From Halalkalibacter oceani (GTDB lineage: Bacteria; Bacillota; Bacilli; Bacillales; Bacillaceae_D), in the NCBI RefSeq assembly GCF_023715605.1, contig NZ_JAMBOL010000005.1:62001-126000 (forward strand): a DNA stretch of 64,000 nucleotides, given 5' to 3'. The position numbers and the translations under genes were made by a program. Positions 1-9,036 of this stretch are shown here, piece by piece; position 1 is the stretch's first letter; every line of letters starts with the position of its first letter. A model generated the notes under the pieces. The model saw only the letters and a program-made list of their open reading frames with translations, made no database searches and was not told the origin of the DNA.

Positions 1-225
1 ATCAGAATAAAGCAAGAAAAAGAAAGGGAGTATACTTGGAAATGCCAGTCACTGTAAAAAAAGAAGTGAAAATATAAAAAAACCTTTAAAACCGGCTGTT
101 TTTTGCGTTTGTTAGTTGCGTTCTATATGGTTATTTTGTAAACTTAAGTAAATCATTTGAAATTATTTGCAGTGGTTGATTGATCTTTCTGATAATTTTG
201 ACTATTGGACGGAGAGGTGATTTGG

Positions 226-432
226 ATGAACCATGCTTTAACCGAGGAAGTTTGCAGGAAAAGAATCGAAGAACTACGAGGTAAAATGGTTAGTGCAGCC
301 AAGCAATATGGCATGTCTCATCCTCTCGTATTACGATATAGTCAGGAATTAGATCGTGCTCACAATAAAATGCTGAAATTAAATCAACCCCAGCCCTATA
401 TATGGTCTCAGCCGGTTTATGAAAGGCTGTAA
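226..432 (+). CDS. Spo0E-family sporulation regulatory phosphatase
   Basis: A 68-residue protein of the Spo0E aspartyl-phosphate phosphatase family, which removes phosphate from Spo0A~P and so delays sporulation. The sequence shows the family pattern of two short helices: an N-terminal IEELRGKM segment, a central G.SHPLVL, and the signature SQELD followed by a polar helix. Length fits the family. I chose the ATG at 226 because GGAGAGGTGA lies just upstream; an in-frame TTG at 205 has no such site. The gene stands alone before yutM. Family assignment is firm, but which Spo0E paralogue it is cannot be told. Confidence 0.85.
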   Translation: MNHALTEEVCRKRIEELRGKMVSAAKQYGMSHPLVLRYSQELDRAHNKMLKLNQPQPYIWSQPVYERL

Positions 433-515
433 GGTGGAAAAAAGCAGCATCCTTGAGCTTGGATGCACGAAGGAGTATACTTAGACGTAAGAATGATAAC
501 AGGAGGGATGATGTC

Positions 516-869
516 ATGATTACGTTAACAGATGCGGCTGTCAGCCAAATTAAGGATATGATGGAAGCGGAAGAAGAACAAGGCTTGATGCTGCGCGTCG
601 GTGTCAAAGGTGGCGGATGTTCCGGCCTTTCCTATGGAATGGGCTTTGACACAGAACAGAACGATGATGATACGAAGCTGGATATAAACGGTCTGACTGT
701 GCTGATTGATAAGGAAAGCGCACCGATTATTAAAGATATCGTGATTGATTATAAACAAAATATGATGGGCGGGGGCTTTACGATTGATAACCCTAACGCG
801 ATCGCTTCATGCGGCTGCGGCTCATCTTTCCGCACAGCGGCTCACGCTGGAACACCGGAAGAATGTTAA
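516..869 (+). CDS. yutM: HesB/IscA-family iron-sulfur cluster assembly protein
   Basis: A 117-residue A-type iron-sulfur carrier. The three conserved cysteines are visible: one in the GGGCSGLSY segment and two in the C-terminal SCGCGSSF motif, the ligands used to hold and pass on Fe-S clusters. The start at 516 follows AGGAGGGATGATGTC; an upstream in-frame extension (from 453) lacks a ribosome binding site and is not conserved in the family. It stands near yumC and yumB, as in B. subtilis, where yutM lies in the same neighbourhood. A terminator hairpin follows directly. Confidence 0.92.
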   Translation: MITLTDAAVSQIKDMMEAEEEQGLMLRVGVKGGGCSGLSYGMGFDTEQNDDDTKLDINGLTVLIDKESAPIIKDIVIDYKQNMMGGGFTIDNPNAIASCGCGSSFRTAAHAGTPEEC

Positions 870-876
870 AAAAGAG

Positions 877-919
877 AAAAGTCTCAAAAGGTTTAACAGC
901 CTTTTGGGACTTTTTTTTC
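877..919 (+). terminator. Rho-independent terminator after yutM
   Basis: Inverted repeat AAGTCTCAAAAGG / CCTTTTGGGACTT (879-891 and 900-912) with a run of T immediately after. It ends the yutM transcript. Confidence 0.9.
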
Positions 920-986
920 ATTATATTATATATTTAATAAAGGAAATTACTGTTACAATTTACAAAAAACAAAGAGAGAGATTTAT

Positions 987-1031
987 AGTAAGGCTTTGAC
1001 TCTTCGACCTCGCTCACGGGATGGGGGGCTT
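987..1031. repeat. Fragment of GC-rich dispersed repeat (copy 1)
   Basis: The stretch 1003-1029 matches the reverse complement of 16454-16480 at about 25 of 27 positions, and weaker similarity continues to the left. Both copies lie beside acquired or decayed DNA (a thioredoxin-like gene here, an IS1182 remnant there). It is probably a remnant of a repeat element. Confidence 0.6.
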
Positions 1032-1075
1032 GACGATAAGTAGAGAGTCTTAATTTAGTCATAAGGAGAAAGGAA

Positions 1076-1588
1076 ATGCTAAAACGAATTATTACGGTAG
1101 TTATAATCGTAATCGCCATCTCTTTGGCAGCATTTGTTATTTTATTATCTGGATTCAATAATGATTCACCTGTAAATGCAGGTGATGATGCAATAAATTT
1201 TAGTTTGGAAAATATGCAAGGAGAAATTGTAACCTTATCTGAATTTGAAGGAAAGACAATAATTGTTAACTTTTGGGCTTCTTGGTGCAAACCTTGTATC
1301 AATGAAATGCCAGAATTAATGAAAATTCAAAAATTATACAAAGATAAGGTCGTTGTAGTAGCCGTTAACCGTACATTAACTGAACGAACTGTCACGGCCC
1401 CTGAAGAATTTATAAAAGAACATCAAATAAACCTGGAAGTCCTATTTGATACCGAGGATGAAGTATCAAATTTATATAAAGTTATTGATATGCCTGAAAC
1501 GTTCATAATAGATGAAAACTTTAAAGTGAAGGAAAGATTTTTGGGCGAACTCAATGCTGATATATTAGTTAACCTTATTGAGGAATAA
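1076..1588 (+). CDS. Membrane-anchored thioredoxin-like thiol-disulfide oxidoreductase (TlpA/ResA type)
   Basis: A 170-residue protein with an N-terminal hydrophobic anchor (about residues 5-25) followed by an extracytoplasmic thioredoxin fold. The redox motif is CKPC at residues 71-74 within NFWASWCKPC, and a cis-proline segment (DMPETF) follows later, as in ResA, StoA and TlpA proteins that reduce cytochrome c apoproteins or spore-coat or cell-wall targets. The start follows AAGGAGAAAGGAA. It is AT-rich compared with its neighbours, is absent from the B. subtilis order at this point, and is flanked by dispersed repeats, so recent acquisition is likely. The substrate is unknown. Confidence 0.85.
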   Translation: MLKRIITVVIIVIAISLAAFVILLSGFNNDSPVNAGDDAINFSLENMQGEIVTLSEFEGKTIIVNFWASWCKPCINEMPELMKIQKLYKDKVVVVAVNRTLTERTVTAPEEFIKEHQINLEVLFDTEDEVSNLYKVIDMPETFIIDENFKVKERFLGELNADILVNLIEE

Positions 1589-1619
1589 GGATTTAAAACG
1601 GGGGAGGGCACTGAAAACT

Positions 1620-1820
1620 TCCTTTTTCGTAGCTCGAAGAAGAGTGTAATGGCTCCGCGCGTTCGCGCCTTGCTTCGAGAAACCCGCTCGTAGCAAGGCT
1701 TTCAAAATCAGGCAACGGCTACGCTCATTACGAAAAAGCTGCTGAAAAAGTGTAAAACGTCCTTTTTCAGCAGCTTCCTCACAACGGGCTTTCAAAGATC
1801 GTGGCGGTTTCGCTCATTGT
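1620..1820. repeat. Mosaic of dispersed intergenic repeats
   Basis: This gene-free stretch carries pieces of two repeat families. Positions 1695-1739 match 23884-23928 with only about three differences. Positions 1778-1820 match the reverse complement of 12035-12079, the left part of the element built round AGCCCGTTGTGAG. Between them lies a hairpin with arms AGCTGCTGAAAAAG and CTTTTTCAGCAGCT. No coding potential is evident. Confidence 0.75.
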
Positions 1821-1829
1821 CCAAGTCTT

Positions 1830-2822
1830 TTAAAACAAACTTGTGCTGTGGCCGGGGAAGACTTTGGCGTTTGGATCGACGTATGCTTTGGCGTTGTTAA
1901 CGGCGGTTGGGGCTTCCCCGAAGCCTGTTGCGATTAATTTCACTTTGCCGGCGTACGTGCAGACATCCCCGGCGGCGTAGACGCCTTTGAGGTTTGTTTC
2001 CATTTTCGTATTGACGACAATCGCGTTTCGTTCGATTTCAAGTCCCCATTGTTTGATTGGTCCGAGTGAGGAAACAAAGCCGAAATTGACGATCACATCA
2101 TCAACTTCGATCGTTTTTGACGTATCTCCTTTAATTTCCTGGATGACGACTTGCTCAATCGCCTCATCGCTGCCGTGTAGCTCTTTAATTTCAAATGGAG
2201 TAAGAATGTTGACGTTTGATTGCTTTAACAGCTCTACACTATGTTCGTGAGCACGGAATTTGTCACGGCGGTGGATGAGAGTCACTTCTTTCGCGATTGG
2301 TTCCAGCATCAGCGACCAGTCAACCGCCGAATCGCCTCCGCCGGAAATCAGTACTTTTTTTCCGGTGAAGATACTGAGGTCCTTGACGAAATAGTGAAGG
2401 TTCTTCCCTTCATAGTGATCGGCTTTTTCGACTTCAAGGCGGCGTGGCTGAAAGGCCCCGGCACCGGCGGTGATGATCACGGCCTTCGTGTAATGCGTTT
2501 CCTTGTCTGTCGTAATTATGTAGCTGTCGTCCTCCTGTTGACTCAATTCCTGTACCGACTGTTCAAGCACGATCGTTGGTGAGAATTGCTGAGCCTGAGC
2601 TTCGAGGCTGTTCACCAAATCCTGGGCTTTTACTTTCGGAAAGCCGGCAACATCATAGATGTACTTTTCTGGATAAAGGGCGGAAAGTTGTCCACCAAGC
2701 TGCGGCATACTTTCAATGATTTTGACTTTCGCCTGTCGCATTCCCGCATAGAAAGCGGCGAACAGTCCGGTGGGGCCGCCACCAATAATCGTAATGTCGT
2801 ACATATTCTCGGTATTCGTCAT
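1830..2822 (-). CDS. yumC: Ferredoxin--NADP+ reductase, thioredoxin-reductase-like type
   Basis: A 330-residue flavoprotein of the YumC family that transfers electrons between NADPH and ferredoxin or flavodoxin. An FAD-binding [14 protein letters not shown] motif lies at the N-terminus, a second dinucleotide motif [11 protein letters not shown] in the middle binds NADPH, and a C-terminal YAAGDV segment contacts FAD. The redox-active CxxC of thioredoxin reductase is absent, as expected for this family. Length equals the usual value. The start follows GGGAGTGATTGTCAG. It is transcribed opposite to yutM and yumB, and its position matches B. subtilis. Confidence 0.95.
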   Translation of the reverse strand: MTNTENMYDITIIGGGPTGLFAAFYAGMRQAKVKIIESMPQLGGQLSALYPEKYIYDVAGFPKVKAQDLVNSLEAQAQQFSPTIVLEQSVQELSQQEDDSYIITTDKETHYTKAVIITAGAGAFQPRRLEVEKADHYEGKNLHYFVKDLSIFTGKKVLISGGGDSAVDWSLMLEPIAKEVTLIHRRDKFRAHEHSVELLKQSNVNILTPFEIKELHGSDEAIEQVVIQEIKGDTSKTIEVDDVIVNFGFVSSLGPIKQWGLEIERNAIVVNTKMETNLKGVYAAGDVCTYAGKVKLIATGFGEAPTAVNNAKAYVDPNAKVFPGHSTSLF

Positions 2823-3199
2823 CTGACAATCACTCCCGGAAAAGAAATAAGGAAGGCGACACGGTCGCTTTTCTTATGGACAATTATACGCATATTTAAA
2901 CCGAAAAGAAAGGAAAGGATCTTTTTAAAAGCGGTTTCAAAAAAGGAAAAGCTTTTCTGTTGATTGCGGTTACATTATGATAAAATAAAGACAAACGGGA
3001 ATAATGCTGTTTGTAAAGGAAGTCGATAAGTTTTTAAAAATATAGTTGAAAAAAGCCGAGAAAAGTCATATTATAAAAGATGTATTTTGTGACTAGTTTA
3101 CGATCTTATGTCATTATTGTCTCTTTTTCTGTATTAGTTCGTGAAAAGGATCACAATGTTGTTCGAGCATGGAAAAAAATAGAAACGGAAGTGATTAGT

Positions 3200-4399
3200 T
3201 TGAAAAAGCCGAATATCGTTATTCTTGGCGCTGGATATGGCGGAATGATTACAGCAACTCGCCTGTCTAAGCTTTTGGGACATAACGAAGCAAACATTAC
3301 GTTAGTGAACAAGCATGATTACCATTACCAGACAACATGGCTACATGAGCCGGCTGCCGGTACATTATCACCGGAAAGAACACGGATGCCGATTGGCAGC
3401 GTGCTTGATCTTAATAAAATTAAATTCGTTCAAGATATCGTCGTGGAAATTAAAGCCGCCGATAAAAAGGTTGTGCTTGAAGACGGCGAGCTTGAATATG
3501 ATTACTTAGTTGTCGGTTTAGGGTCTGAAGCGGAAACCTTCGGCGTTCCTGGGGTTCACGAGTATGCTTTCAGCAAGTGGACTGTGAACGGCGCTCGTGA
3601 AGTGAAAGAGCATATTGAGTACATGTTTGCGAAGTATAATAATACAGCTGAGAAGAAGGACGAGCTGCTTACATTCGTCGTCGCAGGAGCAGGCTTCACG
3701 GGTATTGAATTTATCGGTGAGCTTTCTGATCGCGTACCAGAGCTGTGTGAACACTATGATATTCCACGCGAAAAAGTGAAGCTCTATGTGATTGAAGCGG
3801 CGCCAACAGCATTACCAGGATTTGATCCGGAGCTTGTTGAATATGCGATGAACCTTCTTGAAAGCCGCGGGGTTGAGTTCAAAATCAACTGTCCGATCAA
3901 GGAAGTAACGGAAACAGGCGTCAGTCTGGCCAATGGGGATGAAATTAAAGCGGAAACAGTCGTTTGGGCGACTGGGGTGCGCGGCAGCTCTATTATTGAA
4001 AAATCAGGCTTTGAAGCGATGCGCGGACGGATTAAGGTAGAACCTGATTTGCGTGCGCCTGGTTATGAAGATGTTTTTGTCATCGGTGACTGTGCGCTGC
4101 TAATTAACGAAGAAATCAACCGTCCGTACCCGCCGACTGCTCAAATTGCGATGCAGATGGCAGAAGTATGTGCGCATAACATTAAAGCACTGATCAAAAA
4201 TGATCCATTGAAAACGTTTAAGCCGGATATTAAAGGAACGGTTGCGTCCCTAGGCGGAAAAGAAGCGATCGGCGTTGTCGGTACACGTAAATTGTTCGGT
4301 TCTTCTGCGAACTTCATGAAGAAAATGATCGATAACCGTTACCTGTTCCTTCTAGGTGGACCTGGCCTTGTCTTGAAAAAAGGAAAGAGCCCTTTCTAA
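3200..4399 (+). CDS. yumB: Type II NADH dehydrogenase-like protein
   Basis: A protein of about 399 residues of the NDH-2 family, a peripheral membrane flavoprotein that oxidises NADH (or NADPH) and reduces quinone without pumping protons. It shows an N-terminal FAD motif ([15 protein letters not shown]), a second Rossmann motif ([11 protein letters not shown]) for the nicotinamide nucleotide, and a C-terminal FAD segment (VFVIGDCA). I place the start at the TTG at 3200, which has GGAAGTGAT upstream and gives the usual family length; the open frame extends upstream to 3080 without supporting signals. It is divergent from yumC, as in B. subtilis. Confidence 0.9.
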   Translation: MKKPNIVILGAGYGGMITATRLSKLLGHNEANITLVNKHDYHYQTTWLHEPAAGTLSPERTRMPIGSVLDLNKIKFVQDIVVEIKAADKKVVLEDGELEYDYLVVGLGSEAETFGVPGVHEYAFSKWTVNGAREVKEHIEYMFAKYNNTAEKKDELLTFVVAGAGFTGIEFIGELSDRVPELCEHYDIPREKVKLYVIEAAPTALPGFDPELVEYAMNLLESRGVEFKINCPIKEVTETGVSLANGDEIKAETVVWATGVRGSSIIEKSGFEAMRGRIKVEPDLRAPGYEDVFVIGDCALLINEEINRPYPPTAQIAMQMAEVCAHNIKALIKNDPLKTFKPDIKGTVASLGGKEAIGVVGTRKLFGSSANFMKKMIDNRYLFLLGGPGLVLKKGKSPF

Positions 4400-4419
4400 A
4401 AAGGATAATGGAATGAAGA

Positions 4420-4461
4420 AGAATGCCTCCTGGCTTTTAATGACCAGTGAGGCATTCTTTT
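4420..4461 (+). terminator. Terminator after yumB
   Basis: Inverted repeat AGAATGCCTC / GAGGCATTCT (4420-4429, 4449-4458) with an inner CTGG/CCAG pair and T residues after it. Confidence 0.85.
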
Positions 4462-4579
4462 CTGTTCGGCTGATGGAATCGGGCGCGGGCTTCTAAACCG
4501 CCACAAAGATGTCAAGACATGGAGTTGACTTGCCGGCAGCTCGTTCAGTAAACTAATAAAGGACATGGGGGTGGAGCAA

Positions 4580-4897
4580 ATGTTTTTGCCGCAATTATTA
4601 ATTTCAATGATCCTCTTTCTCATTTTGTTTTTTGGAATTGGATTTCTTTTAAATATGGTGTTACGGTCTACGTGGATTATGGCGTTTATTTATCCGATTA
4701 TTGTGATTCTGATTGTTGATAATGTGGGGATCATGGAGTATTTCACTGCCCCGGGCGCGGCGTTTTCAAAGCTGGGTACTGACTTGATGGCTTTGCAAAT
4801 TGTTGATATTCTCATCTTATCAAGTGGTTTTATTGGCGCGATCGTTGCTGGTATTGTGATTAAAATGCTGCGTGTGCGCGGCTATCAAATGTTTTAA
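4580..4897 (+). CDS. yuiB: YuiB-family small membrane protein
   Basis: A 105-residue, very hydrophobic protein with about three membrane segments (residues about 5-25, 30-50, 75-95), equal in length to B. subtilis YuiB and in the same gene order. I chose the ATG at 4580 because GGTGGAG sits five bases upstream; the ATG at 4565 would place that site inside the gene. No function is known for the family. The small yuiA gene found between yumB and yuiB in B. subtilis is not seen here. Confidence 0.85.
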   Translation: MFLPQLLISMILFLILFFGIGFLLNMVLRSTWIMAFIYPIIVILIVDNVGIMEYFTAPGAAFSKLGTDLMALQIVDILILSSGFIGAIVAGIVIKMLRVRGYQMF

Positions 4898-4904
4898 TAT
4901 GTTG

Positions 4905-4952
4905 AAAAAAGGTTATTTGAACGGAGGGACAGCGTTCAAATAACCTTTTTTT
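4905..4952 (+). terminator. Terminator after yuiB
   Basis: A 19-bp near-perfect inverted repeat, AAAAAAGGTTATTTGAACG and its complement (4905-4923, 4933-4951), ending in a T run. The A and T flanks would let it act in both directions. Confidence 0.9.
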
Positions 4953-5040
4953 AGGAAGGCGGCCGGAGCCGCTTTTTTAATTTTGTGTATAATTTGCGCT
5001 TTCTCTGGGGAGGATGTATCCAAGAGAGGAGTGAAAAGTA

Positions 5041-5736
5041 GTGGTTTATTTGAAAAGTGTAGGCAAAAGAATGGGTATGCTCGGATTATTCGTGCTCGCA
5101 TTCATGTCAACATTTCAAACATTCTCAGGCGTGAAAGCGGCCGATATTCAAGAATGGTTTTTTCAGGACAAATTTAACGAAGCCGAGGTGCTACATACAG
5201 CTAGAGATACGATGCACAAAGCCGTGACGTTGCAGGCAAAGTCACTTCCATTTTTGAACACAGCATCACAATCGATGTCTTATGAAGTTGTCGAAGCGGA
5301 AGATGTGACGTTAGAGGAAGCAATTGACTGGTCGAAATATCCAAGCGAGCGAGTCGTGGCGACCGGATATACAGCCGGCTATGAATCAACGGGAAAGCAT
5401 CCGGATCACCCGAGCTACGGGATAACATTCTCAGGCGTTCAGGTGAAGCGTGACCTTTATTCGACGATTGCCGCTGATCCGAACGTCTATCCGATCGGAA
5501 CGGTCTTATTTATTCCTGGTTATGGTTACGGCGTAGTCGCTGATACAGGCTCTGCGATCAAGGGGAACAAAATAGACTTATATTACCCATCGGTGAAAGA
5601 TGTTTATGAAAAATGGGGTAAGCGGGAAGTGGATGTGTACGTTGTGAAAAAAGGGGATGGCACATTGACAGAGGAAGAATTGCTTGCTCTGAATGAAAAT
5701 GAAGCTGTCCAGGTGTTTCGCAATCAACTGAATTAA
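5041..5736 (+). CDS. yuiC: Secreted 3D-domain protein (YuiC-type lytic transglycosylase)
   Basis: A 231-residue protein with a GTG start after AGAGGAGTGAAAA. An N-terminal signal or anchor segment (about residues 10-30) is followed by a linker and a C-terminal 3D domain: [20 protein letters not shown], then IPIGT- and IPGYGYG-like strands and [18 protein letters not shown], with the aspartates that name the domain. B. subtilis YuiC is a mini lytic transglycosylase of the resuscitation-factor type that cuts peptidoglycan glycan strands. It probably acts outside the membrane on the wall. A terminator follows at about 5750. Confidence 0.9.
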   Translation: MVYLKSVGKRMGMLGLFVLAFMSTFQTFSGVKAADIQEWFFQDKFNEAEVLHTARDTMHKAVTLQAKSLPFLNTASQSMSYEVVEAEDVTLEEAIDWSKYPSERVVATGYTAGYESTGKHPDHPSYGITFSGVQVKRDLYSTIAADPNVYPIGTVLFIPGYGYGVVADTGSAIKGNKIDLYYPSVKDVYEKWGKREVDVYVVKKGDGTLTEEELLALNENEAVQVFRNQLN

Positions 5737-5749
5737 GCAATCAGAATCG

Positions 5750-5787
5750 CGCTCCAGGAGCTGGTTTACCTGGAGGCGGTTTTTTTA
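5750..5787 (+). terminator. Terminator after yuiC
   Basis: Inverted repeat CGCTCCAGG / CCTGGAGGCG followed by seven T. Confidence 0.85.
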
Positions 5788-5848
5788 GTTGATTCGAGGA
5801 AAGCGCCGGATTCGTATGTTACGCCAGATGACTGACGGTGGCGCTTTC

Positions 5849-6649
5849 TTATCGTAACGGATCAAGCTCATCATTTTTAGGGAAGGCATGTGGATGAAGG
5901 ATGGCGGCAAGCTTCTTTAAGCCGAACAGCAGACGTGGCGAAGGCCGGCAGAACAGCGACTCTTCGAGCAGATGGATCCGATTCATTCGCACGGCCTCAA
6001 GCTCCGGCCAGTTTGGCCGTTTCCAAAGAAGCTCCGGCTTCATTTTATCGGTTGCCACGCCGACCCAGGCAAGGCAAATATGGTCGGGCTGTTGGTTGTA
6101 CACATCATCCCAGTCTGTTTGGACACTTGCGACATCAACGTGCTGGTAGACGTTGCTTCCACCGGCCAGGGCACTGATTTCCGTTAACCAGTTAAGGCCC
6201 CCGGGGGTGAAGACGGGCTTAGGCCACCACTCCCAGTACAAGCGGACCGGCTCCACGTTTTTGGCGCATTCCTTATAATGGCGGATAAAGGCCTGGAACT
6301 TTTCGCCGACAGCTTTTGCTTCGGCTTCTTTTCCGGTTAAGGAACCGAGATGCAATAAATTAGCATGAATGTCTGCCAAGGAATTTGGCTGGTATACGAC
6401 ATGAGGGATATTTCGTTTTTGAAGTTCATCAATATTGCGTTCCATTCCGGGAACGCTTAGGGAGGCCAGCACAAGGTCCGGCTTTAATGCCTCCACTTCA
6501 TCGATGCGAATCGATAAATCAGGTCCGAGGCGGGGAAGATGGTCCAGCGGGGGCCAATCCGAATAGTCATCGATTCCAACTAAATGAGAGGTCAAATCCA
6601 AATAAGCCAGCAATTCTGTATTACTCGGGCAAATTGATATCAGTCTCAT
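5849..6649 (-). CDS. BtuF-like cobalamin/metal-chelate binding protein without signal peptide
   Basis: A 266-residue protein of the helical-backbone metal receptor superfamily. It begins MRLISICPSNTELLAYLDL and continues with LVGIDDYSDWPP and DLVLAS segments typical of BtuF-type cobalamin-binding proteins. It lacks a signal peptide and lipobox, so it is probably cytoplasmic, unlike the solute-binding subunits of ABC importers; signal-less homologues annotated as cobalamin-binding occur in Bacillus. It starts 12 bases after the yuiD stop and is probably cotranscribed with it. No transporter genes are adjacent. The ligand is inferred only from the family. Confidence 0.8.
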   Translation of the reverse strand: MRLISICPSNTELLAYLDLTSHLVGIDDYSDWPPLDHLPRLGPDLSIRIDEVEALKPDLVLASLSVPGMERNIDELQKRNIPHVVYQPNSLADIHANLLHLGSLTGKEAEAKAVGEKFQAFIRHYKECAKNVEPVRLYWEWWPKPVFTPGGLNWLTEISALAGGSNVYQHVDVASVQTDWDDVYNQQPDHICLAWVGVATDKMKPELLWKRPNWPELEAVRMNRIHLLEESLFCRPSPRLLFGLKKLAAILHPHAFPKNDELDPLR

Positions 6650-6661
6650 GCCGACGCTCCT

Positions 6662-7138
6662 TTAATGAATGCTGAGATGAAGAATAATGGCTATTACAAT
6701 TCCAAGCAACCCTCCGAAAAATACTTCAATCGGCTGATGGCCGAGAAGTTCCTTCAGCTCTTTTCTTTTTTCGACTTCTTCCTTTTTTGGCCATGATTTT
6801 ACTTCTTCGACGAGCTTGTTAAAATCAGTAACCAGTTGATTAATGACAGTCGCGTGGTAGCCGGCATGGCGTCTGACTCCTGTCGCATCAAACATGACAA
6901 TAATGCCGAAAACAGCCGAAATCGCAAATAGAGTTGAGTCGAGTCCCGCTTCAATCGCAACGGCGGTGGAAAGGGCGGTTACCGCAGCAGAGTGTGAGCT
7001 TGGCATCCCGCCAGTGCTCGTTAATAATGTCCATTCAAATTTTCTGGTCGCGATGAAGGCAAGCGGGACTTTCACAAATTGAGCAAACCCGATCGCGATG
7101 AGAGCTGCCCATAGAGGGAAGTTGTGGAGTATCTCCAT
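6662..7138 (-). CDS. yuiD: YuiD-family divergent PAP2 membrane protein
   Basis: A 158-residue membrane protein, equal in length to B. subtilis YuiD, of the divergent PAP2 (DUF212) family. The phosphatase-like motif GGMPSSHSA is visible, and a second conserved segment, VRRHAGYHA, follows. The ATG at 7138 follows AAAGGACG; an upstream in-frame extension to 7243 is not conserved. The family resembles acid phosphatases acting on lipid phosphates, but the activity is unproven. It heads a short operon with the BtuF-like gene. Confidence 0.9.
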   Translation of the reverse strand: MEILHNFPLWAALIAIGFAQFVKVPLAFIATRKFEWTLLTSTGGMPSSHSAAVTALSTAVAIEAGLDSTLFAISAVFGIIVMFDATGVRRHAGYHATVINQLVTDFNKLVEEVKSWPKKEEVEKRKELKELLGHQPIEVFFGGLLGIVIAIILHLSIH

Positions 7139-7373
7139 TGTCGTTATTACGTCCTTTCTGTTTGGCGTCCGGTATCGTAAAGGGGTATCAAAGGGAATAA
7201 TCCTGTTGACAGAACCCCACATAACATTTGACACGGTCCCCACGATATCCTACTAAGAAATAAGATAAATGTGTAGGGGAAGAGTGACATTCATTATATC
7301 ATAAAGTAAGTGGAGATTTTTAGCGTTAGAGTGAGTTTTTCTATTTGGATGAAAAGAAAGGACGGGAAGGAAC

Positions 7374-8807
7374 TTGTTCTACATAAAGGAGACGTATGAG
7401 GCAAATAGCAGTGAGGAGGCTTTGGTCATCGGTCTGTTTGAAAAAGAGGGGTTCGGCACCGCCGTTAACGAAACCGGACCTCAGCTGTATGAGCAGCTGA
7501 CCGGCTTAAAGAAAAAAGGGCGGATATCGGCGAAGCACGGTGCCTGCACGACGCTTTTTCCATTTGCCGGGCTGCCGGCGGAGGTGGTGTATATCATCGG
7601 CTTAGGAAAGCTGGAGGAGTATACGCCAACGGCATGTCAGGAAGCTGTCGCAACAGCGGTGAAAAAAGCCCGTGTCAATAAACTCAAGGGTGTGGCTTTC
7701 TTGGCTGAGAGCTTCTGTTCTCCGTCTGTGACGCTGGAGCGGGCGGCATATTTGGTAGGGGAAGCGGTCGCTTTAAGTGCTTACGAGCGGATCGATTATA
7801 AAGCGAAAACAAATGAAATTGACATCTATCTTGAAGCAATCACGCTCGTTACTGCTGATCCTACTTTGCAAAAGGAGATGGAACAGGGCTTTCGCATCGG
7901 TGAAGGAGTCAACTTGGCGAGGCGAATCGGCAGTGTGCCAGGCAATTTGCTGACGCTTGAGGAAGTGGTCGAGGAGGCGCGCCGGATCGCTGAACAGTAT
8001 CAGTATGAATATGATGTACTGAAACGTCCCGAATTGGAAAAGCTGGCGCTGGGAGCGATGGTTGCCGTAGCCGGGGAGGATAACGAAGCGGTGATGCTTA
8101 CTCTTTCTTATCAAGGGAACCCGGCGTCGGCAGAGGCAGTCGCTTTGATTGGCGGCGGACTGGTGGACGGCTTTGCCGGGGAACGGGCCGGTGCAGCGGC
8201 GGTGCTGGCAGCGATGGAGATGATTGGCACGGTGCGGCCCGCCGCTAATATTTTGGCGGTTCTACCGCTGGCTGAACGGAGAATGGACCGTCCGGCGATC
8301 AGGCAGGGTGCTGTGATTCGTACGTTAAACGAGAAAACAATTGAAGTCACCGGTGAAGGAGCGGAAGAAGGCTTGCTGCTCGCCGACGGGATCACCTATG
8401 CAAAGCAGCTTGGAGCGACGGCTCTGATTGATGTTGCTTTCTTCGGCGGGACCATTCGTTCATTCGTTGGCGAGGTGATGACCGGCGCGATGACGAATCA
8501 TCCGGCATCGCTGGAGCGCGTACAAGCGGCGGCTGAGCATGTAGGAGAAACAATTTGGCGCTTGCCGAATGATACGCGCTATCGACAGCTATTGGCGGCA
8601 AGTGATCTGGCAGATCTGACCTATCCTTGTCTGCGGGCTGCGAGTATTGCAAATGGGCTGTTTCTGGCTGAATTCGCCGGAAGCACGCCATGGGTCCATC
8701 TTGATATCGGCGGAACAGCGCTGCAATCCTGCCCGACCCCGCTTCAGCCAAAGGGGGCAACCGGGGCGATCGCCCGCACATTAGCTTACAGCCTCATCGG
8801 CAACTGA
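7374..8807 (+). CDS. yuiE: Degenerate leucyl aminopeptidase (M17 family), probably inactive
   Basis: A 477-residue M17-family protein in the place of B. subtilis yuiE (pepA). The N-terminal macro-like domain and the C-terminal fold are recognisable (TIEV, LLLADGITYA, ALIDVA, TGAMTNH). The metal-binding and catalytic core is not: the family pattern GKGVTFDSGG is replaced by GGGLVDGFAG, the lysine- and aspartate-bearing loop before GGAAAV is shortened to GERAGAAAV, and NTDAEGRL has become GEGAEEGL. By comparison with E. coli PepA, most of the two-zinc ligands and the catalytic lysine and arginine are missing. The frame is intact, so it may be a pseudoenzyme with a non-catalytic role. The start is TTG after GGAAGG. 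Confidence 0.85.
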   Translation: MFYIKETYEANSSEEALVIGLFEKEGFGTAVNETGPQLYEQLTGLKKKGRISAKHGACTTLFPFAGLPAEVVYIIGLGKLEEYTPTACQEAVATAVKKARVNKLKGVAFLAESFCSPSVTLERAAYLVGEAVALSAYERIDYKAKTNEIDIYLEAITLVTADPTLQKEMEQGFRIGEGVNLARRIGSVPGNLLTLEEVVEEARRIAEQYQYEYDVLKRPELEKLALGAMVAVAGEDNEAVMLTLSYQGNPASAEAVALIGGGLVDGFAGERAGAAAVLAAMEMIGTVRPAANILAVLPLAERRMDRPAIRQGAVIRTLNEKTIEVTGEGAEEGLLLADGITYAKQLGATALIDVAFFGGTIRSFVGEVMTGAMTNHPASLERVQAAAEHVGETIWRLPNDTRYRQLLAASDLADLTYPCLRAASIANGLFLAEFAGSTPWVHLDIGGTALQSCPTPLQPKGATGAIARTLAYSLIGN

Positions 8808-8862
8808 TGGAAGTTTATCTTACATGGACAGAGTATTTGCCAATATTTTTGCGTTGTATGGA

Positions 8863-8910
8863 GAATATAAAGAGCTGAGTTGTATGATCGAAGCTCAGCT
8901 CTTTATATTC
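8863..8910. terminator. Hairpin after yuiE
   Basis: A perfect 17-bp inverted repeat, GAATATAAAGAGCTGAG and its complement (8863-8879, 8894-8910), with no clear T tract. It is probably a terminator or transcript-end stabiliser. Confidence 0.65.
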
Positions 8911-9036
8911 GGGCTCAGCCAAAATTAAGACAAAATCTGGAGATTGTGGGAACGGAAGCAATTCAAGTAAGATTGTTAGTAGTCTTATTGAAATTCATTT
9001 TTTTACATAATTTCATAGGAGGGAGGTTATGAATCT

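Noticed and set aside
36-77. Thirteen-codon frame with a fair ribosome binding site at the left edge
   Set aside because: Too short to support, no recognisable leader-peptide features, and the context to the left is missing.
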